29,381 nucleotides of DNA, taken from contig JAGVUK010000258.1 in assembly GCA_019136335.1 (NCBI GenBank), forward strand, positions 5,076-34,456, given 5' to 3'. Both the position numbers and the translations under genes were made by a program. Under the pieces are notes generated by a model, which saw nothing but the letters and a program-made list of their open reading frames with translations, had not been told where the DNA came from and did no database searches. Below are positions 1-6,483 of this stretch, piece by piece. Numbering within the stretch: the stretch's first letter is position 1; every line of letters starts with the position of its first letter. The DNA is from Methanomicrobiales archaeon. Lineage in GTDB: Archaea; Halobacteriota; Methanomicrobia; Methanomicrobiales; Methanoculleaceae.

Positions 1-33
1 GTTGAGAGTGCCGGTAATTGAGAATCGATGTAC
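1..33 (-). repeat. Dispersed repeat copy A, edge of unit
   Basis: Read on the minus strand, this stretch matches the start of the repeat copy at 4831 with only a few substitutions, and more loosely the copy ending at 27300. The rest of the unit would lie left of the window. In the shared frame it would encode VHRFSITGT, like the other two copies. Bases 34-184 hold no gene that I can support. Confidence 0.7.
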
Positions 34-184
34 GGGATGCGATCTTCCGGAACGAACAGGCAGGGGTTCGACAGAACCGTCTCACGCGAAGCGCAAGCGA
101 TCCGCATGCTTCGGGCTGCGGTGGTCCGCCCGGACCGGAGCGGGAGCAGGATGTTCCCGCGCTCACCGGTGGGCGCAGGGTTCG

Positions 185-458
185 TCACTGCTCCTGCCTT
201 CGCCACCGCAGGAGCATCAAGAGATACTGCTGCACCATCTCTTTTGCTCTCTCGACGGGCATCCCGGGGTTTGAGGCCATCATCGGCGCATACCGCTCGG
301 CCGCCTGCTCCCGCGTAAGATCCGGTTCGGTGTAAGCGCCGTTCCGGTAGCAGTAGGCGCAGCTGTTCACGCTCCGTATCCCGTCAGCCTCCGTCCCGGC
401 GCCCTCATCCCGGGCAAGTGGCATCCCGCAACTCCCGCAGACCGCGATCTCCCTCCAT
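185..458 (-). pseudogene. Zinc-ribbon protein with a frameshift just after the start
   Basis: The C-terminal 85 or so residues look like the putative zinc-ribbon family (zf-ribbon_2 type). They have a CGSCGMPL knuckle, then a CAYCYRNG knuckle about 25 residues later, then a helical tail ending in LLRWRRQEQ. The zinc frame has no ATG, GTG or TTG codon nearby. An ATG at 458-456 sits five bases after a good GAGGAG ribosome binding site but is in another frame. Removing one G from the GGG run after that ATG would give MEEIAVCGSCGMPL, a natural start for this family. I infer a one-base insertion, either a real mutation or a sequencing error. The role of such small zinc ribbons is unknown. The 145 bases up to the next gene hold nothing recognisable. 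Confidence 0.65.
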
Positions 459-603
459 ACGATCTCCTCAAGGGATCGACGGACGCACCGGAGATGAACC
501 TTCGTAGATGACCCGGGAGGAGATACGGCCGCACCGGGCCCGGGCGGTCCTGCTCCCGGGGCAGCAACGCCGCTGTGACCACTTAAGCTCGAAGGGAACC
601 GCC

Positions 604-1050
604 CTACCCGCGGGGCGGGAACCTGAGCGTCATCCTGCCGGCGTCGCCCGTGAGGGCCGCGTCCGGCTGGAGTGCACGGGCGTAGCCGGCAAGGTAGGGC
701 GCGGCCACCCGAACGTCCGCGAAGGTCTCCTGGAGCGCTGTGCCGTTGCCGCCGATGGTGATGACCATGCTCCCATCGGCGGTTTCCCGGGAGTCGCAGG
801 GGATCCCCCACATCAGGAGGAGCCCCTCCATCAGGGTGGGCGGATCGAACCGCTCCTCGTTACGGGCGATAAGCGCCGTCCCGTCCTCTTCACCAAGTTT
901 CCCGGCGATGGCGGCGACCCGGTCCACGAGGTCCCCGGAGGCGTCCGCAAGGAGAATCCGCACCAGCGGCCCGGCGACATCGTGCCGCCGCAGGGACCGG
1001 GCTATCTTGAGCAGCTGCCAGTCCCGGGCAAACGAGGTACCGGTGCGCAT
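604..1050 (-). CDS. Uncharacterised protein, 148 aa
   Basis: I do not recognise this protein. It looks soluble. It begins with a helical basic segment (RDWQLLKIARSLRRHD) and ends in a strand-rich half (GSMVITIGGNGTALQETFADV). No cysteine motif or membrane segment is visible. The start ATG lies one base after the stop of the upstream membrane-protein gene, so the two are probably co-transcribed and translationally coupled. Codon use resembles the neighbours, and the alternative frames look like shadows. Confidence 0.6.
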   Translation of the reverse strand: MRTGTSFARDWQLLKIARSLRRHDVAGPLVRILLADASGDLVDRVAAIAGKLGEEDGTALIARNEERFDPPTLMEGLLLMWGIPCDSRETADGSMVITIGGNGTALQETFADVRVAAPYLAGYARALQPDAALTGDAGRMTLRFPPRG

Positions 1051-1051
1051 C

Positions 1052-1330
1052 TCATCCTCTCAGGATACCGTAGGCCATCACGCAGAGCCCCAGGATCACC
1101 ACGATACGGGAGAAGACCGCCGACCAGAGGGCGGTGAAGGCATCCGGTGTGAAGACGCTCACGAGGTCCGCGAACGTGATCCCCACGATCAGCGTGAAAA
1201 GCCCGTAGATGAAGTAGAGCAGGGTCGGCTGCCTGACAATCCGGTAGGCGTTGAAGATGACCGTGATCAGGAGCGCTCCGAGGGAGAGCGTCACGATCGC
1301 AAGCATCTGCTGCATAATCTCAATCTGCAT
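1052..1330 (-). CDS. Small integral membrane protein, 92 aa
   Basis: This hypothetical protein is very hydrophobic, with about three predicted membrane helices (roughly residues 9-29, 37-57 and 70-90) joined by short loops. The second loop contains the charged segment VSVFTPDAF. There are no catalytic motifs. Its stop codon is followed one base later by the ATG of the 148-residue gene, which suggests a two-gene unit. Twelve bases separate it from the Lrp-like regulator gene upstream, so that gene may head the transcript. Function is unknown. Confidence 0.65.
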   Translation of the reverse strand: MQIEIMQQMLAIVTLSLGALLITVIFNAYRIVRQPTLLYFIYGLFTLIVGITFADLVSVFTPDAFTALWSAVFSRIVVILGLCVMAYGILRG

Positions 1331-1341
1331 TCAGTTCCACC

Positions 1342-1773
1342 CTATCGCTGTTCCTTGATCTTCCGTACGGAGATGATCGTCTGGATCTCTTTCACCCCCG
1401 GAAGGCCGGAGAGAGGGATGAGCACGCTCCGCTTCAGCTCGGATATGTTCTGCACCCGGACCTTGACGAAGAAGTCCCCGGGTTCGAGCACCTCGTAGAC
1501 CTCAAGGATGCCCGGGTGGTCTCGCGTAAACGCCTCGACCTCCTGCTTTCCGTCCGGGTGGACCCTGACGTTCAGAAAAGCAATCAGGGTATGCTCAAAA
1601 CACTTCTGGTTGATGACGATCGTGAACCGTTCGAGGATACCGGCGTTCTTCAGCTTCTCGATCCGTTTGAAGACCGTCGACGGTGCGATACCCAGCATCG
1701 AACCGAGCTCTGCCATAGACATCCGCCCGTCTCTCTGCAGTTCCCGAAGAATCGCATCATCGATCTCATCCAT
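1342..1773 (-). CDS. Lrp/AsnC family transcriptional regulator
   Basis: This is a 143-residue protein of the feast/famine regulator family. The N-terminal winged helix-turn-helix spans about residues 4-50 (MDEIDDAILRELQRDGR, then SMAELGSMLGIAPSTVFKRI). The C-terminal RAM ligand-binding and oligomerisation domain follows from about residue 62, with the usual alternating strands and helices (LNVRVHPDG, EVLEPGDFFVKVRV). I chose the ATG at 1773 because it gives the normal family length and lies about 27 bases after an AT-rich TATA-like element; the longer upstream frame runs through AT-rich non-coding sequence. It probably regulates itself and perhaps the two genes downstream. The effector cannot be read from sequence. 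Confidence 0.9.
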   Translation of the reverse strand: MDEIDDAILRELQRDGRMSMAELGSMLGIAPSTVFKRIEKLKNAGILERFTIVINQKCFEHTLIAFLNVRVHPDGKQEVEAFTRDHPGILEVYEVLEPGDFFVKVRVQNISELKRSVLIPLSGLPGVKEIQTIISVRKIKEQR

Positions 1774-1794
1774 TCTTACAATACTTACCAGTTT

Positions 1795-1806
1795 GTATTT
1801 ATTAAA
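1795..1806 (-). promoter_or_regulatory. TATA box of the Lrp-like gene
   Basis: On the minus strand this reads TTTAATAAATAC and is centred about 27 bases before the ATG at 1773. That spacing puts the transcription start at or next to the start codon, so the mRNA is probably leaderless. Confidence 0.5.
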
Positions 1807-1920
1807 ATTCCGCATTTGTTTTTGAACTCTCAATAGAGTATTTCTCATTTCTACAGGATAATGTTCGTTATACGGGGATTTTACCATGCATCCGTCTCAT
1901 GATAATTTTAGGATTTTTCA

Positions 1921-1952
1921 GCAAAATTTGGAAATATTCATCGAAAATTTGC
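1921..1952. promoter_or_regulatory. Imperfect inverted repeat, possible operator
   Basis: The arms GCAAAATTT and AAAATTTGC flank an AT-rich centre (GAAATATTC). The site lies between the stop of thiD and the promoter of the Lrp-like gene. AT-rich imperfect palindromes are typical Lrp/AsnC binding sites, so autoregulation is possible. That is inference from position and shape only. Confidence 0.3.
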
Positions 1953-1972
1953 CCCGTAATAGAACTATTATT

Positions 1973-2773
1973 TCAGTGCCGGCGAAGGATCGTTCCCCCG
2001 GGGTTGACGATCCGGAGCGGCCCCGGGCCTCCGACCGCTCTTCCGATGGCCGTGTCGATGAACTCCCGGGCCGCGGCGAACGCGGGGCGCGCAGCCATTC
2101 CCCGGGCAAGGTATGCGGCGAGCGCCGCAGAGAAGCAGCATCCGGACCCGTGCACCGAGTAGGGGTAGCGGCGCCCGGAGGCCTCAGTCACTCCATCCCG
2201 GTCGACGAGGATGTCGACCGCCGAACCGCCGGCAAGGTGCCCCCCCTTCACCACCACGGCCCCGGCGCCGAGGTCGAGGATCCGCCGGCCGGCCTCGGCC
2301 ATATCGTCCAGGGTTGCAACCTGCATACCCGCAAGCACCTCCGCCTCCGGGAGGTTCGGGGTGACGACCGCCGCCCGGGGGATGAGCAGCTCGATAAGAT
2401 CCGTGACGGCATCCTCGTCGAGCAGCCGGTAGCCTGACGTCGAGACCATCACCGGGTCGATCACGAGCACGGCGCTGCCCGGCAGGGCCCCCGCGACGGC
2501 CCGGATATTCCGGGCATCGCCGAGCATCCCGGTCTTCCACGCCCCGATGGAGAAATCGTCGGCAACCGCCTCTACTTGAGCCCGCACAGCCTCGGGGGGA
2601 AGCATCCACGTTCCCCTGACCTCACGGGTGTTCTGGGCCGTCACCGCCGTTACGACCGTCAGCCCGAAGACCTCGAGCGCCGTGAACGTCTTCAAGTCCG
2701 CCTGGATGCCCGCCCCTCCCCCGGAATCGGAACCGGCGATGGAACATGCGGAGACCATCTGCGCACCCGTCAT
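1973..2773 (-). CDS. thiD: Hydroxymethylpyrimidine/phosphomethylpyrimidine kinase
   Basis: ThiD phosphorylates HMP and then HMP-phosphate to give HMP pyrophosphate, the pyrimidine precursor of thiamine. The 266 residues show the ribokinase-type fold. The substrate loop AGSDSGGGAGIQADLKT is at residues 13-29, KTGMLG at 80-85, DPVMVS at 106-111, VVKGGH at 174-179, and the anion hole with its catalytic region, HGSGC, at 208-212. Length is normal for a single-domain ThiD, with no ThiN fusion visible. A second ATG six codons in is an equally possible start. The gene is divergent from the AIR synthase-related gene. Confidence 0.92.
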   Translation of the reverse strand: MTGAQMVSACSIAGSDSGGGAGIQADLKTFTALEVFGLTVVTAVTAQNTREVRGTWMLPPEAVRAQVEAVADDFSIGAWKTGMLGDARNIRAVAGALPGSAVLVIDPVMVSTSGYRLLDEDAVTDLIELLIPRAAVVTPNLPEAEVLAGMQVATLDDMAEAGRRILDLGAGAVVVKGGHLAGGSAVDILVDRDGVTEASGRRYPYSVHGSGCCFSAALAAYLARGMAARPAFAAAREFIDTAIGRAVGGPGPLRIVNPGGTILRRH

Positions 2774-2837
2774 CCATCAGTATTCGGGGCGGATCCGCTT
2801 GAATCTTTGCCCGCGAGAAGAACTCCGCCGCCACTCC

Positions 2838-2845
2838 TTTTATCT
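2838..2845 (+). promoter_or_regulatory. TATA box of the AIR synthase-related gene
   Basis: TTTTATCT lies about 28 bases before the ATG at 2870, so transcription would start at the start codon. No Shine-Dalgarno motif precedes that ATG, consistent with a leaderless mRNA. Confidence 0.45.
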
Positions 2846-2869
2846 CTTCGGGCACCGACCACTCTTACA

Positions 2870-4198
2870 ATGGATGTAGAAGAGATCAGCCGCCGGCACC
2901 TTGCTGCCGGCACCCCTGACGACGATATCGTGCGTCTTCTTTCCCGGGATATCCTCACGATCAAGCGCAACCGCATCAGCCCCGCCTATGCCGAAGAATT
3001 CGCCAGGGCGGTCCTTGCCGAGGCGAAGAACTCGACCGACCTGTCCGGCGACCTCTTCACCTTCGAGCCCTCCGGCTCGACGATGGGTGAGTTCGGTGTC
3101 GGGTCGAGGGGGTCCGGGGACTTCTTCGCCCACCGGCAGCTCGCCCGGATCATCGGCAGGACGTCGGCCGCGGTCGGCGTCGACGAGATGGACGACGCCG
3201 GTGCTGTGCGTGCCGCCGGGGAATATATCATCACCACCGTCGACGGGATGCACTCCCGCCTCTCCGACTTCCCCTTCCTCGCCGGGTTCCACGTCACCCG
3301 GGCGACGCTCCGGGATGTCTACGTGATGGGGGCAAAACCCGTCGCGCTCCTCTCCGATATCCACGTCGCCGACGACGGCGACGTCGCGAAGATCTTTGAC
3401 TACACGGCGGGTGTCTCCGCCGTCGGCGAGGCGATGGGTGTCCCCCTCGTGACCGGCTCCACCCTCCGGATCGGCGGGGACATGGTGCTCGGCTCCCGGA
3501 TGACCGGCTGTGTCGGCGCCGTCGGGGTCGCCCGGCACCTCACGGCCAGAAAACAGATCGCCCCCGGCGACGTCCTCCTCATGACCGAGGGGGCCGGCGG
3601 CGGGACGATCGCCACCGCCGCGATCTACTCGGGGTTCCCGGAGGTCGTCGATGAGACGATCAACCTCCATTTCCTGAAAGCCTGCGAAGCGCTCCTTGCG
3701 AGCAGTGTTCTCTCCGGGATCCACGCCATGACCGACGTCACGAACGGCGGCCTCCGGGGCGACGCCTACGAGATGGCGGAGACCGCCGGCTGCCGGATCG
3801 TCGTCGAGGAGGACGAACTCCGCACGCTCGTGCAGCCGAAGGTCCTCAAGATGCTCGATGCCCTCGAGATCGACTACCTCGGCGTCTCCCTCGACGCCCT
3901 CCTGGTCGTCGCGCCGCCTGAGGTTGCACCTGAGGTCCGGCGGGTCGTCGGGTCGGCAGGCGTCGCGATGAAAGAGATCGGCTATGTTGAGGAAGGAAAA
4001 CCAGAATCAGTCCTCAAGGTCGGCGGCGAGATCCGGGACTTCTCGCCCCGATTCAGGGAGTCGGCCTACACCCCGGTGAAGAAGGTCGTGGACGGGGATA
4101 AAAGAGATTTCGAGGAGATGAAGATCGGGGTCGAGCGGGCGGCGGAAGCGGCGCTTGCAAAGAAAGAGCGGATCCTCTCCCGGCTCCGCTCTTCGTGA
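2870..4198 (+). CDS. AIR synthase-related (PurM/HypE-like) protein
   Basis: This 442-residue protein has the two-domain layout of the PurM/SelD/HypE/ThiL ATP-binding superfamily. A Gly-rich N-terminal loop is followed by GSGDFFAHR (81-89), a metal- and nucleotide-binding VDGMHSR (124-130), and LRDVYVMGAKPVALLSDIH (147-165). The C-terminal half carries DVTNGGLRGDAYEMAE. The family is known in methanogens, where related proteins include methanogenesis marker 2, but I cannot assign it to a specific marker. The substrate is unknown. The frame is open for nearly 100 codons upstream of the chosen ATG; I chose this ATG for the TATA spacing and because the upstream translation is low-complexity and overlaps thiD. 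Confidence 0.8.
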   Translation: MDVEEISRRHLAAGTPDDDIVRLLSRDILTIKRNRISPAYAEEFARAVLAEAKNSTDLSGDLFTFEPSGSTMGEFGVGSRGSGDFFAHRQLARIIGRTSAAVGVDEMDDAGAVRAAGEYIITTVDGMHSRLSDFPFLAGFHVTRATLRDVYVMGAKPVALLSDIHVADDGDVAKIFDYTAGVSAVGEAMGVPLVTGSTLRIGGDMVLGSRMTGCVGAVGVARHLTARKQIAPGDVLLMTEGAGGGTIATAAIYSGFPEVVDETINLHFLKACEALLASSVLSGIHAMTDVTNGGLRGDAYEMAETAGCRIVVEEDELRTLVQPKVLKMLDALEIDYLGVSLDALLVVAPPEVAPEVRRVVGSAGVAMKEIGYVEEGKPESVLKVGGEIRDFSPRFRESAYTPVKKVVDGDKRDFEEMKIGVERAAEAALAKKERILSRLRSS

Positions 4199-4255
4199 GC
4201 AAATCGGGTGTGCTCTCGATCGGAGGGGAGCTACCTGTTATCCTTTTGAAGGGGG

Positions 4256-4497
4256 CTATCGTAAGAGATCGTAAATCTGCTCTTTTGTCATACCCTCAAA
4301 ATCTGCAACATCGGTGACGATTGTGTTCAGGGTAGCCACGCTGAGCTCATCGTGAAGGGGTACGGTAACCCGGAGTCGTTTGCCTTCAACAACCTTATGC
4401 ATCTGGACATGGCTTCCGGTCTGCCGGAGAAAAGAAAATCAGAGTTTTTCAAGGACTTTGGTCACTTAAATCCACTAACAACCGGGTGTCGCGGCAA
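4256..4497 (-). pseudogene. HicA-type toxin remnant
   Basis: The decoded pieces read PVVSG, then TKVLEKL(stop)FSFLRQTGSHVQMHK, then RVTVPLHDELSV, then a C-terminal helix ending YDLLR. These are the hallmarks of the HicA mRNA interferase family (R-Q-x-G-S-H with its catalytic His, and V-P-x-H). The gene is broken twice: by a frameshift after PVVSG and by a TGA at 4441-4439 where the family usually has Gly. The only plausible start is a TTG at 4497. It lies downstream of a HicB-like remnant in the common antitoxin-toxin order of methanogen loci. No product should be made. Confidence 0.75.
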
Positions 4498-4750
4498 TGA
4501 TGTCTACCTTATACTCAAAATATGATGGAATCTGGCTTTCCTGTTCATGGGTTTTTGACTTATACCTGGTTATGATGGTGATCTGTTCTCACGCTCCAAG
4601 TTCTTCCGTGTAATGGAGCGACGTTGCTTCCAGGATATTATCGATGAGCTCTCCGATGCTTTTACCCTGGGTATAGATGGCATTCCCGGGTGCATGTGCG
4701 CTGGCGCTCCACCATCCATCACCATAGATTACCTCAAATGTGACCAGCAT
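4475..4750 (-). pseudogene. HicB/UPF0150-type antitoxin, truncated by an in-frame TGA
   Basis: From the ATG at 4750 a 53-residue frame reads MLVTFEVIYGDGWWSASAHA, then YTQGKSIGELIDNILEATSLHY, the N-terminal partial RNase H-like fold of HicB-family antitoxins. A TGA at 4591-4589 stops it, but the same frame continues open for 37 more codons (EQITIITRY and onward) to a TAG at 4477-4475. This suggests the original protein was about 90 residues and lost its C-terminus. The short product could still be translated. It forms a decayed pair with the HicA remnant. Confidence 0.7.
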
Positions 4751-4830
4751 GACGTTACACCCCTATGTAGTTGGGGTATTGGGTCTTTCAGAGACAAGTT
4801 TGAGGGTAACAGGTTATAGCATCCAGACTA

Positions 4831-4945
4831 ATGCAACGATTCTCAATTACCGGCACTCCCAACAGAGGAGAGTATGATCTTTTTTTCACACTGTCCGGGG
4901 GTTGCATCCCGGGAGACGGTTTTTCCCCGGTATCCCCACGTACTG
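4831..4945 (+). repeat. Dispersed repeat copy B
   Basis: The first 30 bases match copy A (1-33, inverted) almost perfectly. Over about 100 bases the unit aligns with copy C (27300 down to about 27185) at roughly 70 percent by eye. The unit begins ATGCAACGATTC and reads MQRFSITGTPNRGEYDLFF. A weak TATA-like TTATAG lies about 20 bases upstream. It is not a known transposon end that I recognise. Confidence 0.65.
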
Positions 4946-5330
4946 CCCCCCCTCCGGGGGGCGGGGGCTTTGAGGAGGAACGTACGGGTACCCTCCCCGG
5001 TCCCCTCCCCCGATGGCGATATCCACCACGGTCCAGTGCACGGGGAGAACCCGGGGGAGAACCGGGTTCAGGCTAACTCCTGAACCTCATCTGACCCCTC
5101 AGGGAAACCGCCGCCAGCACCATCCTCTGGCACGGCCTTCCCCCGGGTATCGCCATGACTGCCCTCGCCCCCGGTGGGGGGGGCGGGGGAGGAGCGCGTA
5201 GCGCGGGCGGGGTGGGGGGTGCCGGAGAAGCGTATGGGTATTCCACCCGGGTGGAGCGCGGGCGGGGTGGGGGTTGCCGGAGGGGAGCGCTCCGTGGGGG
5301 AGGGGACGAAGGCCCGATATGGTCTGTTCA
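4946..5330. repeat. GC-rich low-complexity region with degenerate repeats
   Basis: This stretch is dominated by C-runs and G-runs. A motif of the form CCCCGGTATCCCCA followed by TGCCC and then C-run/G-run hairpins occurs near 4925-4975 and again, diverged, near 5140-5190. Open frames here are long only because stop codons are rare in such sequence, and their translations are Pro/Arg/Gly-rich. I see no supportable gene. A short sequence at 5333-5347 (GGAATCGATGCAC) may be a fourth degenerate end of the dispersed repeat. Confidence 0.4.
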
Positions 5331-5439
5331 TCTGGAATCGATGCACTAATCCTGTTCCTCCCACGAAACGGGCGACCGGCGACTGCCCCGGTATCCGTTG
5401 CCGACGGGGGAAGAGAGAGCAGCCTCCGCTCCGCACCCG

Positions 5440-5713
5440 CCACGGGCTTTCGGGATTGACGATCCCCCTATGAAGAGGACCGTGCCCGAATCCTTCTCGA
5501 CGACGAGGAAGACGAACGGGTGGCCTGCATTGGAAAACGCCGTCGGCATCCCCATCGCCACAAGCGTCGAGGCTCTCCGCGACTGTCGTCAGGTTGTCAT
5601 CTTTCTGCAGAAGGATGAGCATCGCGAGTCCGGTCTCGATAGCCCTGGTCATATAGGAGATCGAGCAATCCGGGAGCCGGTTTGCCGCGAGGGCGGGGCG
5701 CAACCGCTCTACG
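5440..5713 (-). pseudogene. Serpin pseudogene, C-terminal fragments
   Basis: Pieces in two frames match the serpin fold in the right order. LAMLILLQKDDNLTTVAESL corresponds to the serpin LxILLPxxxxLxxLExxL segment, AMGMPTAFS to the LGMxxAFS strand region, and GHPFVFLVVEKDSGTVLFIG followed by GIVNPES to the conserved C-terminal DHPFxFxIRxxxTGxILFxGxxxNP. About 100 residues, including the reactive-centre loop, are missing between AMGMPTAFS and GHPF. More is missing earlier, and at least two frameshifts are present, one in the G-run at 5464-5468. The N-terminal half is absent. It cannot encode an inhibitor. Confidence 0.75.
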
Positions 5714-5766
5714 TCTCCTGGTTGAGGTCAGAGGGACAGCCCGTGTGTCCCCCTCACAGACGTGAC

Positions 5767-6483
5767 CTAACCCTCCGGTTTTTTCCCGCCCGCACAGACG
5801 TTATAAGCCAGGTAGGGGAGGTTCTCCTCGACGAAAGGCTCCACCTTCCGGGCGAGTGCGAACACCGGATCCGCGAGGTTTAAGTGTGCAAACGAGCACC
5901 GGCTGACCGAGACGCCCTCGAACCCCGCCTCCCGGAAGAGCCCGGCAATCTCGCCGTTGGTGTAGTAGTGCTCGCCGAAATCCCCGACACCCACCTTCTT
6001 CAGGCCGACCTTCTCCCCTACCTGGTAGATGACGGGGACAAGGCTCGTGAAGACCGTCCGCGAGAGGGTGCAGACGGCGATCCGGCCGCCGGGCTTTAAG
6101 ACCCGGTAGCACTCCCGGAGCATCGCCTCCGGGTCGGGGACGTAACTGAAGGCGAGCAGGCTTGCAAGGGCGTCGAAGGCGGCGTCCCGGAACGGGAGGA
6201 CCTCGGCGGTCCCGACGAAGAACCCGCTCTCCGGGCAGCGCTGCCGCCCGTGCCGGACCATCCCCGGGCTGATATCAAGGCCGACCGCCCGGCCCCCCTC
6301 CTCGATGTAGCGCTCCACAAAGAGCCCGGTCCCGCACCCGATATCGAGGAGGAACCCACCCCTGGGAAGAACGCTCATCACGTGGTCGGAGATATGCCCA
6401 TGGTAGTACCTCCCGCGGTTGCCGTCGTAGCGGTCGTCGTAGATATCGGCGATCTCGTCATAGTGCTGCTGTACTTTCTTCAC
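5767..6483 (-). CDS. Class I SAM-dependent methyltransferase
   Basis: A 238-residue Rossmann-fold methyltransferase of the UbiE-like type. Motif I LLDIGCGTG is at residues 45-53, the acidic residue binding the SAM ribose is in VGLDISPGM (68-75), and LKPGGRIAVCTL is the post-motif III loop. The GTG start at 6483 is preceded by GGAGG at suitable spacing and lies inside the 3' end of the RFC-like gene (26-base overlap). The longer upstream frame is a shadow of that gene. It is the last gene of the minus-strand run that includes CoA synthesis. The substrate is unknown. Confidence 0.85.
   Translation of the reverse strand: MKKVQQHYDEIADIYDDRYDGNRGRYYHGHISDHVMSVLPRGGFLLDIGCGTGLFVERYIEEGGRAVGLDISPGMVRHGRQRCPESGFFVGTAEVLPFRDAAFDALASLLAFSYVPDPEAMLRECYRVLKPGGRIAVCTLSRTVFTSLVPVIYQVGEKVGLKKVGVGDFGEHYYTNGEIAGLFREAGFEGVSVSRCSFAHLNLADPVFALARKVEPFVEENLPYLAYNVCAGGKKPEG

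Noticed and set aside
2840..3724. Long minus-strand frame opposite the AIR synthase-related gene
   Set aside because: Its translation is Gly/Asp/Arg-rich without any family pattern and mirrors a well-supported gene; this is the usual antisense shadow of high-GC coding sequence.
4256..4750. UGA recoded as glycine in the HicBA remnants
   Set aside because: The surrounding genes use TGA as a normal stop (for example the ATGA and GTGA overlaps), so mutation is the simpler explanation.
4613..4819. Plus-strand 68-residue frame
   Set aside because: It is antisense to the HicB remnant, whose minus-strand translation is clearly family-like.
4900..5330. CRISPR-like repeats
   Set aside because: The similar blocks are diverged, unevenly spaced and not separated by unique spacers; no cas gene is nearby.
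5068..5703. 211-residue minus-strand frame
   Set aside because: Only its first part carries serpin similarity; the remainder is Pro/Arg-rich low-complexity sequence, so it is not one gene.
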